DNA of 31,389 nt, taken from JAFGED01 sp964551295. GTDB taxonomy: Bacteria; Chloroflexota; Anaerolineae; B4-G1. The notes beneath the pieces are model-generated. The model worked only from the letters and a program-made list of their open reading frames with translations, did not search any database and was not told where the DNA came from. The stretch is from assembly GCA_964551295.1 (NCBI GenBank), contig CAZKDJ010000027.1, positions 1-31,389 of the forward strand, given 5' to 3'. The position numbers and the translations under genes were made by a program. This document shows positions 20,801 to 27,613 of this stretch, one piece after another (position 1 is the first letter of the stretch; each line of letters begins with the position of its first letter).

Positions 20801-22003
20801 ACAGCCAACGTGGACGTGGTATTGGGGGCTGAGGCCTTCAGACTGCGCCTGCTGGACAGCGGCGGCGATCCCATAGAGAACGCGCGGGTCAACCTGCGCA
20901 AGGCCAACGATGGGTACGTCACATACGTCAAGACAGATGGTGACGGCTGGGCCTCTTTCGACGTCGTGACGGGCGGCGAGCTAAAACTGGAGGTGGACTA
21001 CCACGGGGCTACGTATGCCACAGACCCGTCCACTTCCCACGCCCCGGAGACGGTGCAAACGAAGGCGTTCAGCCTACGAGTGACCGACAGCATGGGGCAG
21101 CCGATCGAGGACGCGCGGGTCAACCTGCGCAAGGCCAACGACGGGTACGTCGCATACGTCAAGACGGATGCCGACGGCGTCGCCTCCTTCGAGGTGGTGC
21201 CCGACGCCGAGATGAAGCTGGAGGTGGACTACCACGGCGCGACATATGCTACACCGGTGACGACGGTGGTGGACGATACACAGCTTGAGGTGCAGACGCG
21301 AGGGCTGGCGATGAGAGTCACCGACAGCACGGGGCAACTCATTGAGGATGCACGGGTAAACCTACGGAAGGCCACCGGTGGCTACGTCACGTACACCAAG
21401 ACGGACGGCGCTGGCATCGCCTTCTTCGAGGTGGTGCCTGGCGCAGAGATGCGGCTGGAGTTGGACTATCACGGCGCGACATACGTGACAGATCCTGTGG
21501 TGGTGGGTGGCTACGTGGAGATCCCGGTGCAGACGAAGGCGTTTGGCCTGCGTCTGATCGACAGCGTGGGGCAGCCGATAGAGGACGCGCGAGTGAATCT
21601 GCGCAAGGCCAACGATGGATACGTCACATACGTCAAGACGGACGCCGACGGGATCGCTTTCTTCGAGGTGGTGCCTGGTGCGCAGATGAAGCTGGAGGTG
21701 GACTATCACGGCGGGAAGCATACCACGGCAGTAACCACGATCGATGCCGGCACCCAGCTTGAGGTGCAGACGGTGCCACTCACTGTCCACGTTACTGCAG
21801 GAGGCACGGACCTGGTCAACCAGCGTATCGACCTGCTGAAGGCGAACGATGGCTACGTGACGTATGCCAAGACGGGGAGCGATGGACGAGTGACATTCGA
21901 AGTCCTGCCGGATGCCCAGCACAAGGTGCGATGCACCTACGACGGCGACACGTGGGTTTCATCTGAGACAACCGGTCCGGCTGTGGTGGCACACGAATTC
22001 TGA
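8851..22003 (+). CDS. Giant multidomain secreted protein with HExxH head, unit 3 (interrupted by a sequence gap)
   Basis: About 4,350 aa if the scaffold gap at 14789-14888 really spans 6 bp; the frame is continuous then. The ATG at 8851 follows GGGGG and overlaps the lipoprotein stop; ATG at 8854 is also possible. Order: signal peptide (cleavage after VSA, residue 27); peptidase-like head with HEMLH at 371-375 and Glu410 in HEGHA; an Ig-like domain (about 11000-11330); a class-I glutamine-amidotransferase-like domain (11390-12120, LIIPSGGLYG); Ig/CARDB-like domains (12120-14160); a beta-propeller array with a 54-residue repeat (14191-16540); more CARDB-like domains (16540-20010); a PKD domain (20020-20270, WWDFGDG); seven transthyretin/CnaB-like repeats (20372-22000). 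There is no sortase motif or C-terminal membrane segment. Probably exported and held at or released from the surface; function unknown. Confidence 0.85.
11959..12002 (+). repeat. GC-rich palindromic element in the giant gene (copy 2)
   Basis: An outer C6/G6 pair (11959-11964 with 11997-12002) and an inner C7-AAT-G7 palindrome (11975-11991). It is translated in frame as YPPPSSSSPPMGGTEGG in the middle of the amidotransferase-like domain, between PAAILYP and WVFATTMYDDWG, and looks like an insertion into a folded domain. Confidence 0.75.
14191..15260 (+). repeat. Tandem 162-bp beta-propeller repeats
   Basis: Near-identical units with the phase marker GGCACGACCTGG at 14341, 14503 and 14665 (exactly 162 bp apart) and at 14921 after the gap. 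Each encodes about 54 residues of the form SGTTWITYTTDNSGLGSDY, AIAVDEEGNVWFATEP, WDDDLGEEVGGGVSVL. More diverged copies continue to about 16540. The AxDxxGNxWFAT pattern is that of blades in two-component-regulator-type or Vgb-like propellers. Confidence 0.88.
14789..14888. other. Scaffold gap of 100 N inside the propeller repeats
   Basis: The gap interrupts a 162-bp repeat between GACGATC and AGGAAGTC. In the preceding unit these words are separated by exactly six bases, TGGGAG. A true gap of 6 + 162n bp would restore both repeat phase and reading frame, so 100 N is a placeholder and repeat units may be missing. Confidence 0.9.
18691..18721 (+). repeat. GC-rich palindromic element in the giant gene (copy 3)
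   Basis: C6-TGGT-G7 followed by AGCCAGA and G7, matching the right half of copy 2 (C7-AAT-G7, ACCGA, G6). It is translated in frame as PPGGGEPEGGQ, between two CARDB-like domains. Confidence 0.6.
20372..22000 (+). repeat. Seven C-terminal transthyretin/CnaB-like repeats
   Basis: Seven protein repeats of 76-80 residues with core IEDARVNLRKANDGYVTYVKTDADG, read in pieces as ARVNLRK, GYVTYVKTD, VASFEVVP and LEVDYHGA. Starts of the ARVNL segment are about 232, 230, 238 and 237 bp apart in the inner copies. The first and last copies are the most diverged. The pattern fits beta-sandwich domains used as stalks or binding modules in surface proteins. Confidence 0.85.
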
Positions 22004-22141
22004 TGACCCTCGCACACCCAGTGCGATACACCGGGCAGCGGCTGCGTTGCAAGACCGCCACTTTTATTCGGCGACACGTGTGCTATGGACGCGGGCTGGC
22101 TTACGAGGTCATGACCACGTGACCACCCAAAGCAACACCTG

Positions 22142-22177
22142 CAAAACGGGAGTCGCTTATGTATACTTGCCGTTTTG
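22142..22177 (+). terminator. Inverted repeat behind the giant gene, overlapping the right terminal repeat
   Basis: CAAAACGG (22142-22149) and CCGTTTTG (22170-22177) form an 8-bp perfect stem around 20 bases. It could end the cargo transcript, but it lacks a T-tract and its right arm is part of the transposon end, so it may instead be a transposase-related structure. Confidence 0.35.
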
Positions 22178-22199
22178 TCCCATTAGTGCTCCTTACCCC
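22156..22199 (-). repeat. Right terminal inverted repeat of the transposon
   Basis: Read on the minus strand it begins GGGGTAAGGAGC and ends ATAAG, matching the left end at 42 of 44 positions. The outer GGGG directly abuts the target duplication GTGAA. Confidence 0.93.
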
Positions 22200-22204
22200 G
22201 TGAA
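22200..22204. repeat. Target site duplication GTGAA, right copy
   Basis: Identical to 1064-1068. Before the insertion, base 1068 would have continued directly into 22205, giving atl followed about 160 bp later by the NAD operon promoter region. Confidence 0.92.
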
Positions 22205-22234
22205 GCGCAGCCCGGTGTTTCTACTGCCAGACGC

Positions 22235-22263
22235 TTGACAATCGTTGCTTTTTCAAGTATACT
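22235..22263 (+). promoter_or_regulatory. Promoter of the NAD operon
   Basis: TTGACA (22235-22240), 17 bases, TATACT (22258-22263). It lies outside the transposon and has optimal spacing, so the operon should be expressed regardless of the insertion. Confidence 0.8.
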
Positions 22264-22285
22264 TAGTGTGTAGAATACACTAAGT
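22261..22285 (+). promoter_or_regulatory. Operator-like palindrome over the NAD operon start
   Basis: ACTTAGTGT, seven bases, ACACTAAGT: a perfect 9-bp inverted repeat overlapping the end of the -10 box and the predicted transcription start. A repressor bound here would block the polymerase. Given the genes behind it, a NAD-responsive regulator such as NrtR or NiaR is a reasonable candidate, but I cannot assign the family from the site alone, and no regulator gene is in the window. Confidence 0.7.
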
Positions 22286-22308
22286 AGCCTGAAACATGGG
22301 AGACCACA

Positions 22309-23037
22309 ATGAATTTACCCGATCGGATCGCAAACTGGCTTCGAGAGCATCTTGATGCCGCAGGAGCTAAGGGCTTTGTCTTTGGCCTCAGTGGAGGCGT
22401 GGATTCGGCGACCGTTGCCGCGTTGGCCGTGCGCGCCGTGGGTGCTGAACGTACGCTGGGGCTTTTGCTTCCTTGCCGCTCTCAGCCGGAGGATGCCCGG
22501 CTGGGGCAGTTGGTTGCGGACGCTTTCGGCAATTCCACAGTCAGGGTGGATTTGAGCGCGGCTTACAATGCTCTGGTTGCTGAGTTTTCGCCTTCGGATG
22601 GACGCCTGGCCGCTGCCAACATCAAGCCGCGCTTGCGAATGATCGCTTGGTACTATTTGTCCAACACCCGCAACTATTTGGTGTTGGGTGGGGGCAACAA
22701 GACCGAGTTGTCCGTAGGCTATTTTACCAAGTGGGGCGACAGCGGCGTCGACCTGCTGCCGCTGGGTGATCTCTACAAGACGCAGGTGTGGGAGCTGGCG
22801 CGCGGGTTGGGCGTGCCAAGGGAGGTAGTCGAGCGCCCGCCTACCGCCGGCCTGTGGCCCGGACAGACGGATGAAGCAGAGATGGGCATCACCTACCGCG
22901 AACTGGATCGCGCCCTGGTGGCCATCGAGGCGGGGGATACCGATGGGGTCGACCCAGCGACGCTGGAGAAGGTGCAGGGGATGGTCGCCCGCTCAGCACA
23001 CAAACGCACGATGCCGCCCATATTCAGACAGGATTAA
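22309..23037 (+). CDS. nadE: NH3-dependent NAD+ synthetase
   Basis: This 242-aa enzyme converts deamido-NAD and ammonia to NAD+ with ATP, the last step of NAD synthesis. The N-type ATP pyrophosphatase loop SGGVDSA lies at residues 28-34, and LGGGNKTELSVGYFTKWGDSGVDLLPLGDLYKTQV is the conserved substrate-binding stretch, given here only as the family hallmark in pieces GNKTELSVGY and GDLYKTQV. There is no nitrilase-type glutaminase domain, so free ammonia or a separate amidotransferase must supply nitrogen. GGGAGA five bases before the ATG is the ribosome site. It is the first gene of the operon. The last residues (IFRQD) come from a palindromic repeat that overlaps the stop. Confidence 0.95.
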   Translation: MNLPDRIANWLREHLDAAGAKGFVFGLSGGVDSATVAALAVRAVGAERTLGLLLPCRSQPEDARLGQLVADAFGNSTVRVDLSAAYNALVAEFSPSDGRLAAANIKPRLRMIAWYYLSNTRNYLVLGGGNKTELSVGYFTKWGDSGVDLLPLGDLYKTQVWELARGLGVPREVVERPPTAGLWPGQTDEAEMGITYRELDRALVAIEAGDTDGVDPATLEKVQGMVARSAHKRTMPPIFRQD

Positions 23038-23061
23038 CAGGATTTTCCTGTAAATCCTGTC
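23027..23061 (+). repeat. Palindromic repeat at the 3' end of nadE
   Basis: GACAGGATT (23027-23035) pairs with AATCCTGTC (23053-23061), and inside it ACAGGA with TCCTGT. A smaller hairpin CGAGAA/TTCTCG follows at 23061-23075. The element supplies the nadE stop codon and fills most of the nadE-nadC spacer. It may stabilise or attenuate the message; it is not followed by a T-tract. Confidence 0.7.
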
Positions 23062-23084
23062 GAGAACGTTTCTCGGAGAAGAAA

Positions 23085-23939
23085 ATGAGTACTGAGGAAA
23101 TAGCCAAGATTCTTGAAGCAGCCGAGCCGCTGATCGAGCTGGCGATTGCTGAGGATATCGGGCCGGGTGACGCCACCTCCAAGGCCGTTCTGCCGGTCGA
23201 TCTGCGGCTTCAGGGGCGCATTTTTGCCAAGAGCCCGGGCGTCATTGCCGGTCTGCCCATCGCCGAGGCAGTTTTTGCCCGCGTGGAGCCTGAGTTACGC
23301 TTCATCTACCACGCCCAGGATGGAGACAGGGTGAAGCGGCAGCAGATCGTGGCCGAGGTAATCGGGCCGGGGCGCGGAATGCTGGCCGCCGAGCGGACGG
23401 CGCTCAATTTCCTGCAAAAGCTTTCGGGGATCGCGTCCTTTACCCGCGTCTTTGTGGATGCCGTCGCTTCCACTGAGACGACCATTCTAGATACGCGCAA
23501 GACCCGCCCCGGCTACCGTGTGCTGGAGAAATACGCCGTGCGCATGGGGGGCGCGCAGAACCATCGCATGAGCTTGTACGATATGCTGCTGGTCAAGGAC
23601 AACCACATCGAGGCGGCGGGGTCGATCACGACCGCCGTCACGCGGGCCCGCACGGCCTACTCCGAGCTGTCCATCGAGGTCGAGGTCAAGAACCTGCAGG
23701 AGCTGGAAGAGACGCTGATGCTGAACGTCAACCGCATTATGTTGGACAATATGGGCGTCGATCAGATGCGGGTGGCAGTCGAGGTCGTCGCCGGTAGGGT
23801 GCCCTTGGAGGCCTCGGGTAACGTCGAGTTGTGGCAGGTGACGGCCGTCGCCGGGACCGGCGTGGATTATATCTCCATCGGCGCGCTGACCCATTCTGCT
23901 CCGGCGCTCGACCTGAGCATGTTGGTGGAGCAGATGTAA
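23085..23939 (+). CDS. nadC: Nicotinate-nucleotide pyrophosphorylase (quinolinate phosphoribosyltransferase)
   Basis: This 284-aa enzyme makes nicotinate mononucleotide from quinolinate and phosphoribosyl pyrophosphate, releasing CO2. Family signatures are EDIGPGDATS near the N-terminus, the segment DTRKTRPGYRVLEKYAV starting at residue 136, GGAQNHRMSLYDMLLVKDNH, and MLDNMGVDQMR near the C-terminus. The length is normal for the family. GGAGAAG stands upstream of the ATG. The gene follows nadE by 47 bp and precedes a lipoprotein gene that separates it from nadA. Confidence 0.96.
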   Translation: MSTEEIAKILEAAEPLIELAIAEDIGPGDATSKAVLPVDLRLQGRIFAKSPGVIAGLPIAEAVFARVEPELRFIYHAQDGDRVKRQQIVAEVIGPGRGMLAAERTALNFLQKLSGIASFTRVFVDAVASTETTILDTRKTRPGYRVLEKYAVRMGGAQNHRMSLYDMLLVKDNHIEAAGSITTAVTRARTAYSELSIEVEVKNLQELEETLMLNVNRIMLDNMGVDQMRVAVEVVAGRVPLEASGNVELWQVTAVAGTGVDYISIGALTHSAPALDLSMLVEQM

Positions 23940-23979
23940 ATGTGAGGTGGACCTCTGGCCAGCCAGTGGGATTGAGATC

Positions 23980-24561
23980 ATGAAGAGGATTTTGTTGTGC
24001 CTTGCGAGTGTATTTTTGACCGCTTGTTTTGTGCCGCCAGAGGCGGACATATCGGATGGGCGTATCGAGTTCCAGGGACAGGTACATCGTGGTGAGGATT
24101 TTGAGCAGGAGATAGGCCCCGATCTCACGTTTCGGCTTCGCTACGCCAAAGGTGATGGGGAAGGGTGGGCCATCTGGGTAGGGGACTTGACGCCGCCTTT
24201 TCGAGGGAGGAACGCTCGCTACATTGCGGGGTGGCATTTTCGGAACAGTGACAACTTGGGACCAAATGAGGGAAGCGTGAATGCACCGCAGGAGATAAGG
24301 GGGTTCAGTTTTGTTCTTAGCGAGGCGGATTATGAGATAGCAGATAGAGTGCTTCATTGCCTGCTGTGGCCATGTGATGATCTGGCTGGTGAAGAGGCTA
24401 TGAAAGCCTATGAGGGCCTTGTGAAGGGGATGGGTGTGATGACCATTACCCATCTGGATCTGGGAAACCTTGTGGTGAACGAACGGGCTTGGATCGAGTA
24501 CATGGAATTCGAAGTAAAGTTATGCCTGCCACTTGATTGTGAGACGGGCCCTTTTGAGTAG
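23980..24561 (+). CDS. Small lipoprotein of unknown function within the nad operon
   Basis: The 193-aa product begins MKRILLCLASVFLTACF, a lipoprotein signal peptide with lipobox LTAC (Cys16). An alternative GTG start 33 bases upstream would put residues before the signal peptide and is unlikely. The body has no motif I recognise. Base composition is visibly lower in GC than in nadC and nadA, and no link with NAD synthesis is apparent. The gene ends 14 bases before the nadA start and lies in the same direction, so it is probably co-transcribed. It looks like an insertion into an older nadC-nadA arrangement. Confidence 0.8.
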   Translation: MKRILLCLASVFLTACFVPPEADISDGRIEFQGQVHRGEDFEQEIGPDLTFRLRYAKGDGEGWAIWVGDLTPPFRGRNARYIAGWHFRNSDNLGPNEGSVNAPQEIRGFSFVLSEADYEIADRVLHCLLWPCDDLAGEEAMKAYEGLVKGMGVMTITHLDLGNLVVNERAWIEYMEFEVKLCLPLDCETGPFE

Positions 24562-24575
24562 AATTGGAGGCCGAG

Positions 24576-25634
24576 ATGGACGTTACCGCCGAACTTGAAT
24601 CTCGTATTTGGAAAGCCAAAGAGACCCTAGGGGATTCCCTCGTCATTCTAGGCCATCACTACCAGCGGGATGATGTGATCCAGTTCGCCGATTTTCGCGG
24701 TGACTCGCTCAAGCTGGCCCGCGATGCGGCTAGTTGTCAGGACGCCAAATACATCGTCTTCTGCGGCGTGCACTTTATGGCCGAGACGGCAGACATTCTC
24801 TCGCAGCCGGAGCAGGTCGTGCTGCTGCCCGACCTGGAGGCGGGCTGCCCCCTGGCGGAGATGGCCAACCGCTCCGACGTGGAAGAGGCGTGGGCGCAGT
24901 TGGATGAGGTGATGGGCGTGGAGCAGAAGGTCTTGCCGATCACCTACGTCAACTCGTCTGCGGCGCTCAAGGCCTTCTGTGGGCAGTACGGTGGCTCGGT
25001 CTGCACCTCCTCCAACGCGGCGAGCGTGCTGGCGTGGGCGTTCGCGCGGCGGCCGCGCGTGCTTTTCTTTCCCGATCAACACCTGGGCCGCAACACGGCC
25101 AAAAAGATGGGCATTCCGTTGGAGGAGATGGTGCTGTGGAATCCAAGTCTGCCTCTCGGCGGGAACGACGCCGATGCATTGAAGCAGACGCGCGTCTTTT
25201 TGTGGCGTGGATTCTGCAACGTGCACCAGCGCTTCAAGCCCGAGCATGTCATCGCCTGGCGCGAGCGCGATCCAGAGATTCGCGTTATCGTCCACCCCGA
25301 GTGCGAGATGGCCGTGGTCGACCTGGCCGACGAGGCGGGCTCGACGGCTTATATCGTCAAGCGGGTGGAGGAATCGCCACCCGGTACCCACTGGGCCATC
25401 GGCACCGAGGCTAACCTGGTCAACCGGCTCAAGCAGGAGCATCCGGAGCAGTTTGTCGCTTCGCTATCCACGGAACCGAGTTATTGTCGTACGATGAACC
25501 TGATCACCGTGGAGAAGCTGGCCCGCGTGCTGGATGGGTTGGTCGAAGGTGAGATTATCAACCGCATAACCGTGCCAGACGACGTGGCCCGCGACGCGCG
25601 CGTGGCGCTGGAGCGCATGTTGGAGGCAAGCTGA
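24576..25634 (+). CDS. nadA: Quinolinate synthase A
   Basis: This 352-aa 4Fe-4S enzyme condenses iminoaspartate with dihydroxyacetone phosphate to quinolinate. Motifs seen: LGHHYQRDDVIQFADFRGDS near the N-terminus, CGVHFMAETADIL, PDLEAGCPLA, VNSSAALKAFC, CTSSNA and HPEC. The likely cluster ligands are Cys63, Cys143 and Cys243 (in HPEC), by analogy with characterised NadA. The ATG at 24576 was chosen over an upstream TTG because GGAGG stands five bases before it. The stop overlaps the nadB start by one base (TGATG), a sign of coupling with the enzyme that produces its unstable substrate. Confidence 0.96.
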   Translation: MDVTAELESRIWKAKETLGDSLVILGHHYQRDDVIQFADFRGDSLKLARDAASCQDAKYIVFCGVHFMAETADILSQPEQVVLLPDLEAGCPLAEMANRSDVEEAWAQLDEVMGVEQKVLPITYVNSSAALKAFCGQYGGSVCTSSNAASVLAWAFARRPRVLFFPDQHLGRNTAKKMGIPLEEMVLWNPSLPLGGNDADALKQTRVFLWRGFCNVHQRFKPEHVIAWRERDPEIRVIVHPECEMAVVDLADEAGSTAYIVKRVEESPPGTHWAIGTEANLVNRLKQEHPEQFVASLSTEPSYCRTMNLITVEKLARVLDGLVEGEIINRITVPDDVARDARVALERMLEAS

Positions 25635-27223
25635 TGCCCCTGCAGACGGACGTACTGGTCATCGGTTGTGGGATCGCCGGGGCGACGGCCGCGCTGCGGC
25701 TTTCGGAAGACACGCAGCGACAGGTCACCGTCGTCACCCGGGCTAAGGAGGCGGAGGAGAGCAACACCTTCTACGCCCAGGGAGGCATCGTCACCCGTGG
25801 TGAGGAGGACAGCGCCGACTTGCTGGTGGAGGATATCCTGGAGGCCGGGGCCGGGTTCAGCCTACCCTCCGCCGCGCGCATTCTAGCCGAGGAAGGGCCG
25901 AGGCTGGTAAACGAGGTGCTGCTGGAGACCGCTGGCGTCCCTTTTGACCGGGATGACATGGGGGAGTTGTGCTATGGCATGGAAGCGGCTCACTCGCGCC
26001 CGCGCATCCTGCACGTGGGCGACGCCACGGGCAAGGCCATCATCCGCGCGCTCGTCGCCGTGTTGCAGGAGCGGCCCAACGTGCACGTCGTCACGTCGGC
26101 GACCGCCGTCGACCTGATCACTTTCCCGCACCACGCCACCGATCCGCTGGCCGTCTACAAGCCCATCGCCTGTCACGGCGCGTACGTGTACGAGCCGTTC
26201 CACCGCGCGGTGCACCGCTACCTGGCGGGGACGACGATCCTGGCCACCGGCGGCCTGGGGCGCATCTACCGCCACACGACCAACCCGCCGGGGTCGCGGG
26301 GCGACGGGTTGGCGATGGCCTATCGGGCCAGCGCGCGCGTGATCAACGCCGAGTACGTCCAGTTCCATCCCACGGTGCTGGCCGTTTCGGGTGGGGAGGG
26401 ATTCCTCATCACCGAGGCGGTGCGCGGCGAGGGGGGCAAGCTGCGCACGCCCGACGGGCGCGCATTTATGAAGGAGTACGCGCCCGAGTGGCAGGACCTG
26501 GCGCCGCGCGACGTCGTGGCCCGCGCCATCCACCGCGAGATGGTAGAGAATGATTACGACCACGTGCTGCTCGACATTCACTCGGTGCTGCCGCCGGCGC
26601 GCATCAAGGAGCGCTTTCCCACCATCTACAAGCGCTGCCTGCAGTTGGGCCTTGATATCACCCGCCAGCCGATCCCGGTGGTGCCTGCGGCGCACTATTT
26701 TTGCGGCGGGGTGTGGTCCGACGAGTGTGGGCGCACGGGCATCCCCAACCTGTACGCCGTGGGCGAGGTGGCCTGCACGGGCGTGCACGGGGCCAACCGG
26801 CTGGCCAGCACCTCGCTCCTGGAAGGGCTGGTGTGGGGCGACCGAGCGGCGCGCGACATCGCCGCCCGTGACCCGCAGCCCGTCGTCGATCCCGATGCGG
26901 TGCCGCACTGGGAGGAGGAGGGGCTGGACGAGGAGGCCGACCCGGCCCTCATCTGGCGCGACATGCGCACCATCCAGCACACGATGTGGAATTACGTCGG
27001 CCTGGCCCGCTCGGGGCGGCGACTGGAGCGCGCTCTGCGCGATCTGATCCATCTGAAGCAGGAGGTCGAAGAGTTTTACCGGCGCACCAAGCTGAACGAT
27101 GCGTTGATCGGCTTGCGCCAGGCGGTGCAGGCGGCCCTCATCGTCGCCGGAGCCGCACAGCACAACCGTCGCAGCCGCGGGTGCCACTACCGCGACGATA
27201 CCAAGGGCACGGCGGCGATTTAG
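25634..27223 (+). CDS. nadB: L-aspartate oxidase
   Basis: This 529-aa flavoprotein oxidises L-aspartate to iminoaspartate, the first step of de novo NAD synthesis. The FAD-binding loop VIGCGIAGATAALRL lies at residues 8-22, and the downstream FAD/substrate motif GIPNLYAVGEVACTGVHGAN with LASTSLLEGLVWG is typical of the succinate dehydrogenase/aspartate oxidase flavoprotein family. The C-terminal helical domain ends in SRGCHYRDD, close to the usual SRGLHY. GGAGG lies seven bases before the ATG. Immediately after the stop begins a TTGGTA-rich repeat. Confidence 0.95.
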   Translation: MPLQTDVLVIGCGIAGATAALRLSEDTQRQVTVVTRAKEAEESNTFYAQGGIVTRGEEDSADLLVEDILEAGAGFSLPSAARILAEEGPRLVNEVLLETAGVPFDRDDMGELCYGMEAAHSRPRILHVGDATGKAIIRALVAVLQERPNVHVVTSATAVDLITFPHHATDPLAVYKPIACHGAYVYEPFHRAVHRYLAGTTILATGGLGRIYRHTTNPPGSRGDGLAMAYRASARVINAEYVQFHPTVLAVSGGEGFLITEAVRGEGGKLRTPDGRAFMKEYAPEWQDLAPRDVVARAIHREMVENDYDHVLLDIHSVLPPARIKERFPTIYKRCLQLGLDITRQPIPVVPAAHYFCGGVWSDECGRTGIPNLYAVGEVACTGVHGANRLASTSLLEGLVWGDRAARDIAARDPQPVVDPDAVPHWEEEGLDEEADPALIWRDMRTIQHTMWNYVGLARSGRRLERALRDLIHLKQEVEEFYRRTKLNDALIGLRQAVQAALIVAGAAQHNRRSRGCHYRDDTKGTAAI

Positions 27224-27255
27224 GGTTGGTAGGTTGGTAAACTGGTAGATTGGTA
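27224..27255 (+). repeat. TTGGTA-type repeat array, plus orientation
   Basis: Four tandem variants of the heptamer (GGTTGGTA, GGTTGGTAA, ACTGGTAG, ATTGGTA). Related sequence occurs in inverted orientation at 27614-27638 and 30298-30344. It runs up to the start codon of the small membrane protein. Confidence 0.75.
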
Positions 27256-27611
27256 TGAACAGAGCAAGGGTAGAATCTTCGGCTGCTGATACGGCATTGG
27301 TATTTGTGCTAATCCTAACACTCTCGTTAGGGATGCTGCCCTTTGCTCTCTATAGGGCGGCGCGTTTCACGGGTTTGTTACCAAGCGTGGAAGAGACGGC
27401 CACTTCACATGGGCCTTGGTGGCGTTTTCCAGAGGGTTTGTTGATCGCTTGTCCAATGTGTACATTGCTCTCGCTATTACCGCTTTCTACTGTCACAATT
27501 GGCATTTTTACCAAGAAGAAGAGGTTCTTTCTGTATAGCATCTTGCTTTTTGGGCTGCAACTTGTGATAGGATTTACCCAGTTCATAACGCTTTTTTGGT
27601 TGATTGACTAA
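27255..27611 (+). CDS. Small membrane protein flanked by inverted repeats
   Basis: The 118-aa product has hydrophobic segments at about residues 14-35 (ALVFVLILTLSLGMLPFALY), 59-80 and 92-117, so it probably spans the membrane three times. No family is recognised. There is no good ribosome-binding site before the ATG, which overlaps the end of the repeat array. The gene is lower in GC than its neighbours. The flanking TTGGTA repeats are inverted with respect to each other, as if the ORF and its flanks had moved in together. Whether it is translated is uncertain. Confidence 0.55.
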   Translation: MNRARVESSAADTALVFVLILTLSLGMLPFALYRAARFTGLLPSVEETATSHGPWWRFPEGLLIACPMCTLLSLLPLSTVTIGIFTKKKRFFLYSILLFGLQLVIGFTQFITLFWLID

Positions 27612-27613
27612 AG

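Larger units (their letters stand above)
1069..22199 (+). mobile_element. 21.1-kb Tn3-family transposon carrying the lipoprotein/giant secreted protein cargo
   Basis: The element is bounded by 44-bp inverted repeats (1069-1112 and 22156-22199) facing inward, with outer GGGG and inner TAAG as in Tn3-family ends, and by an exact 5-bp direct repeat GTGAA on both sides. It contains a degraded Tn3-type transposase next to the left end and then three lipoprotein/secreted-protein units. No resolvase or tyrosine recombinase was recognised, so any cointegrate would have to be resolved by homologous recombination or by enzymes encoded elsewhere. The ends are well preserved while the transposase is broken: the last jump was probably made with a transposase supplied in trans, or the gene decayed after insertion. 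The insertion separates atl from the NAD operon promoter, which remains intact 36 bp outside the right end. Confidence 0.92.
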
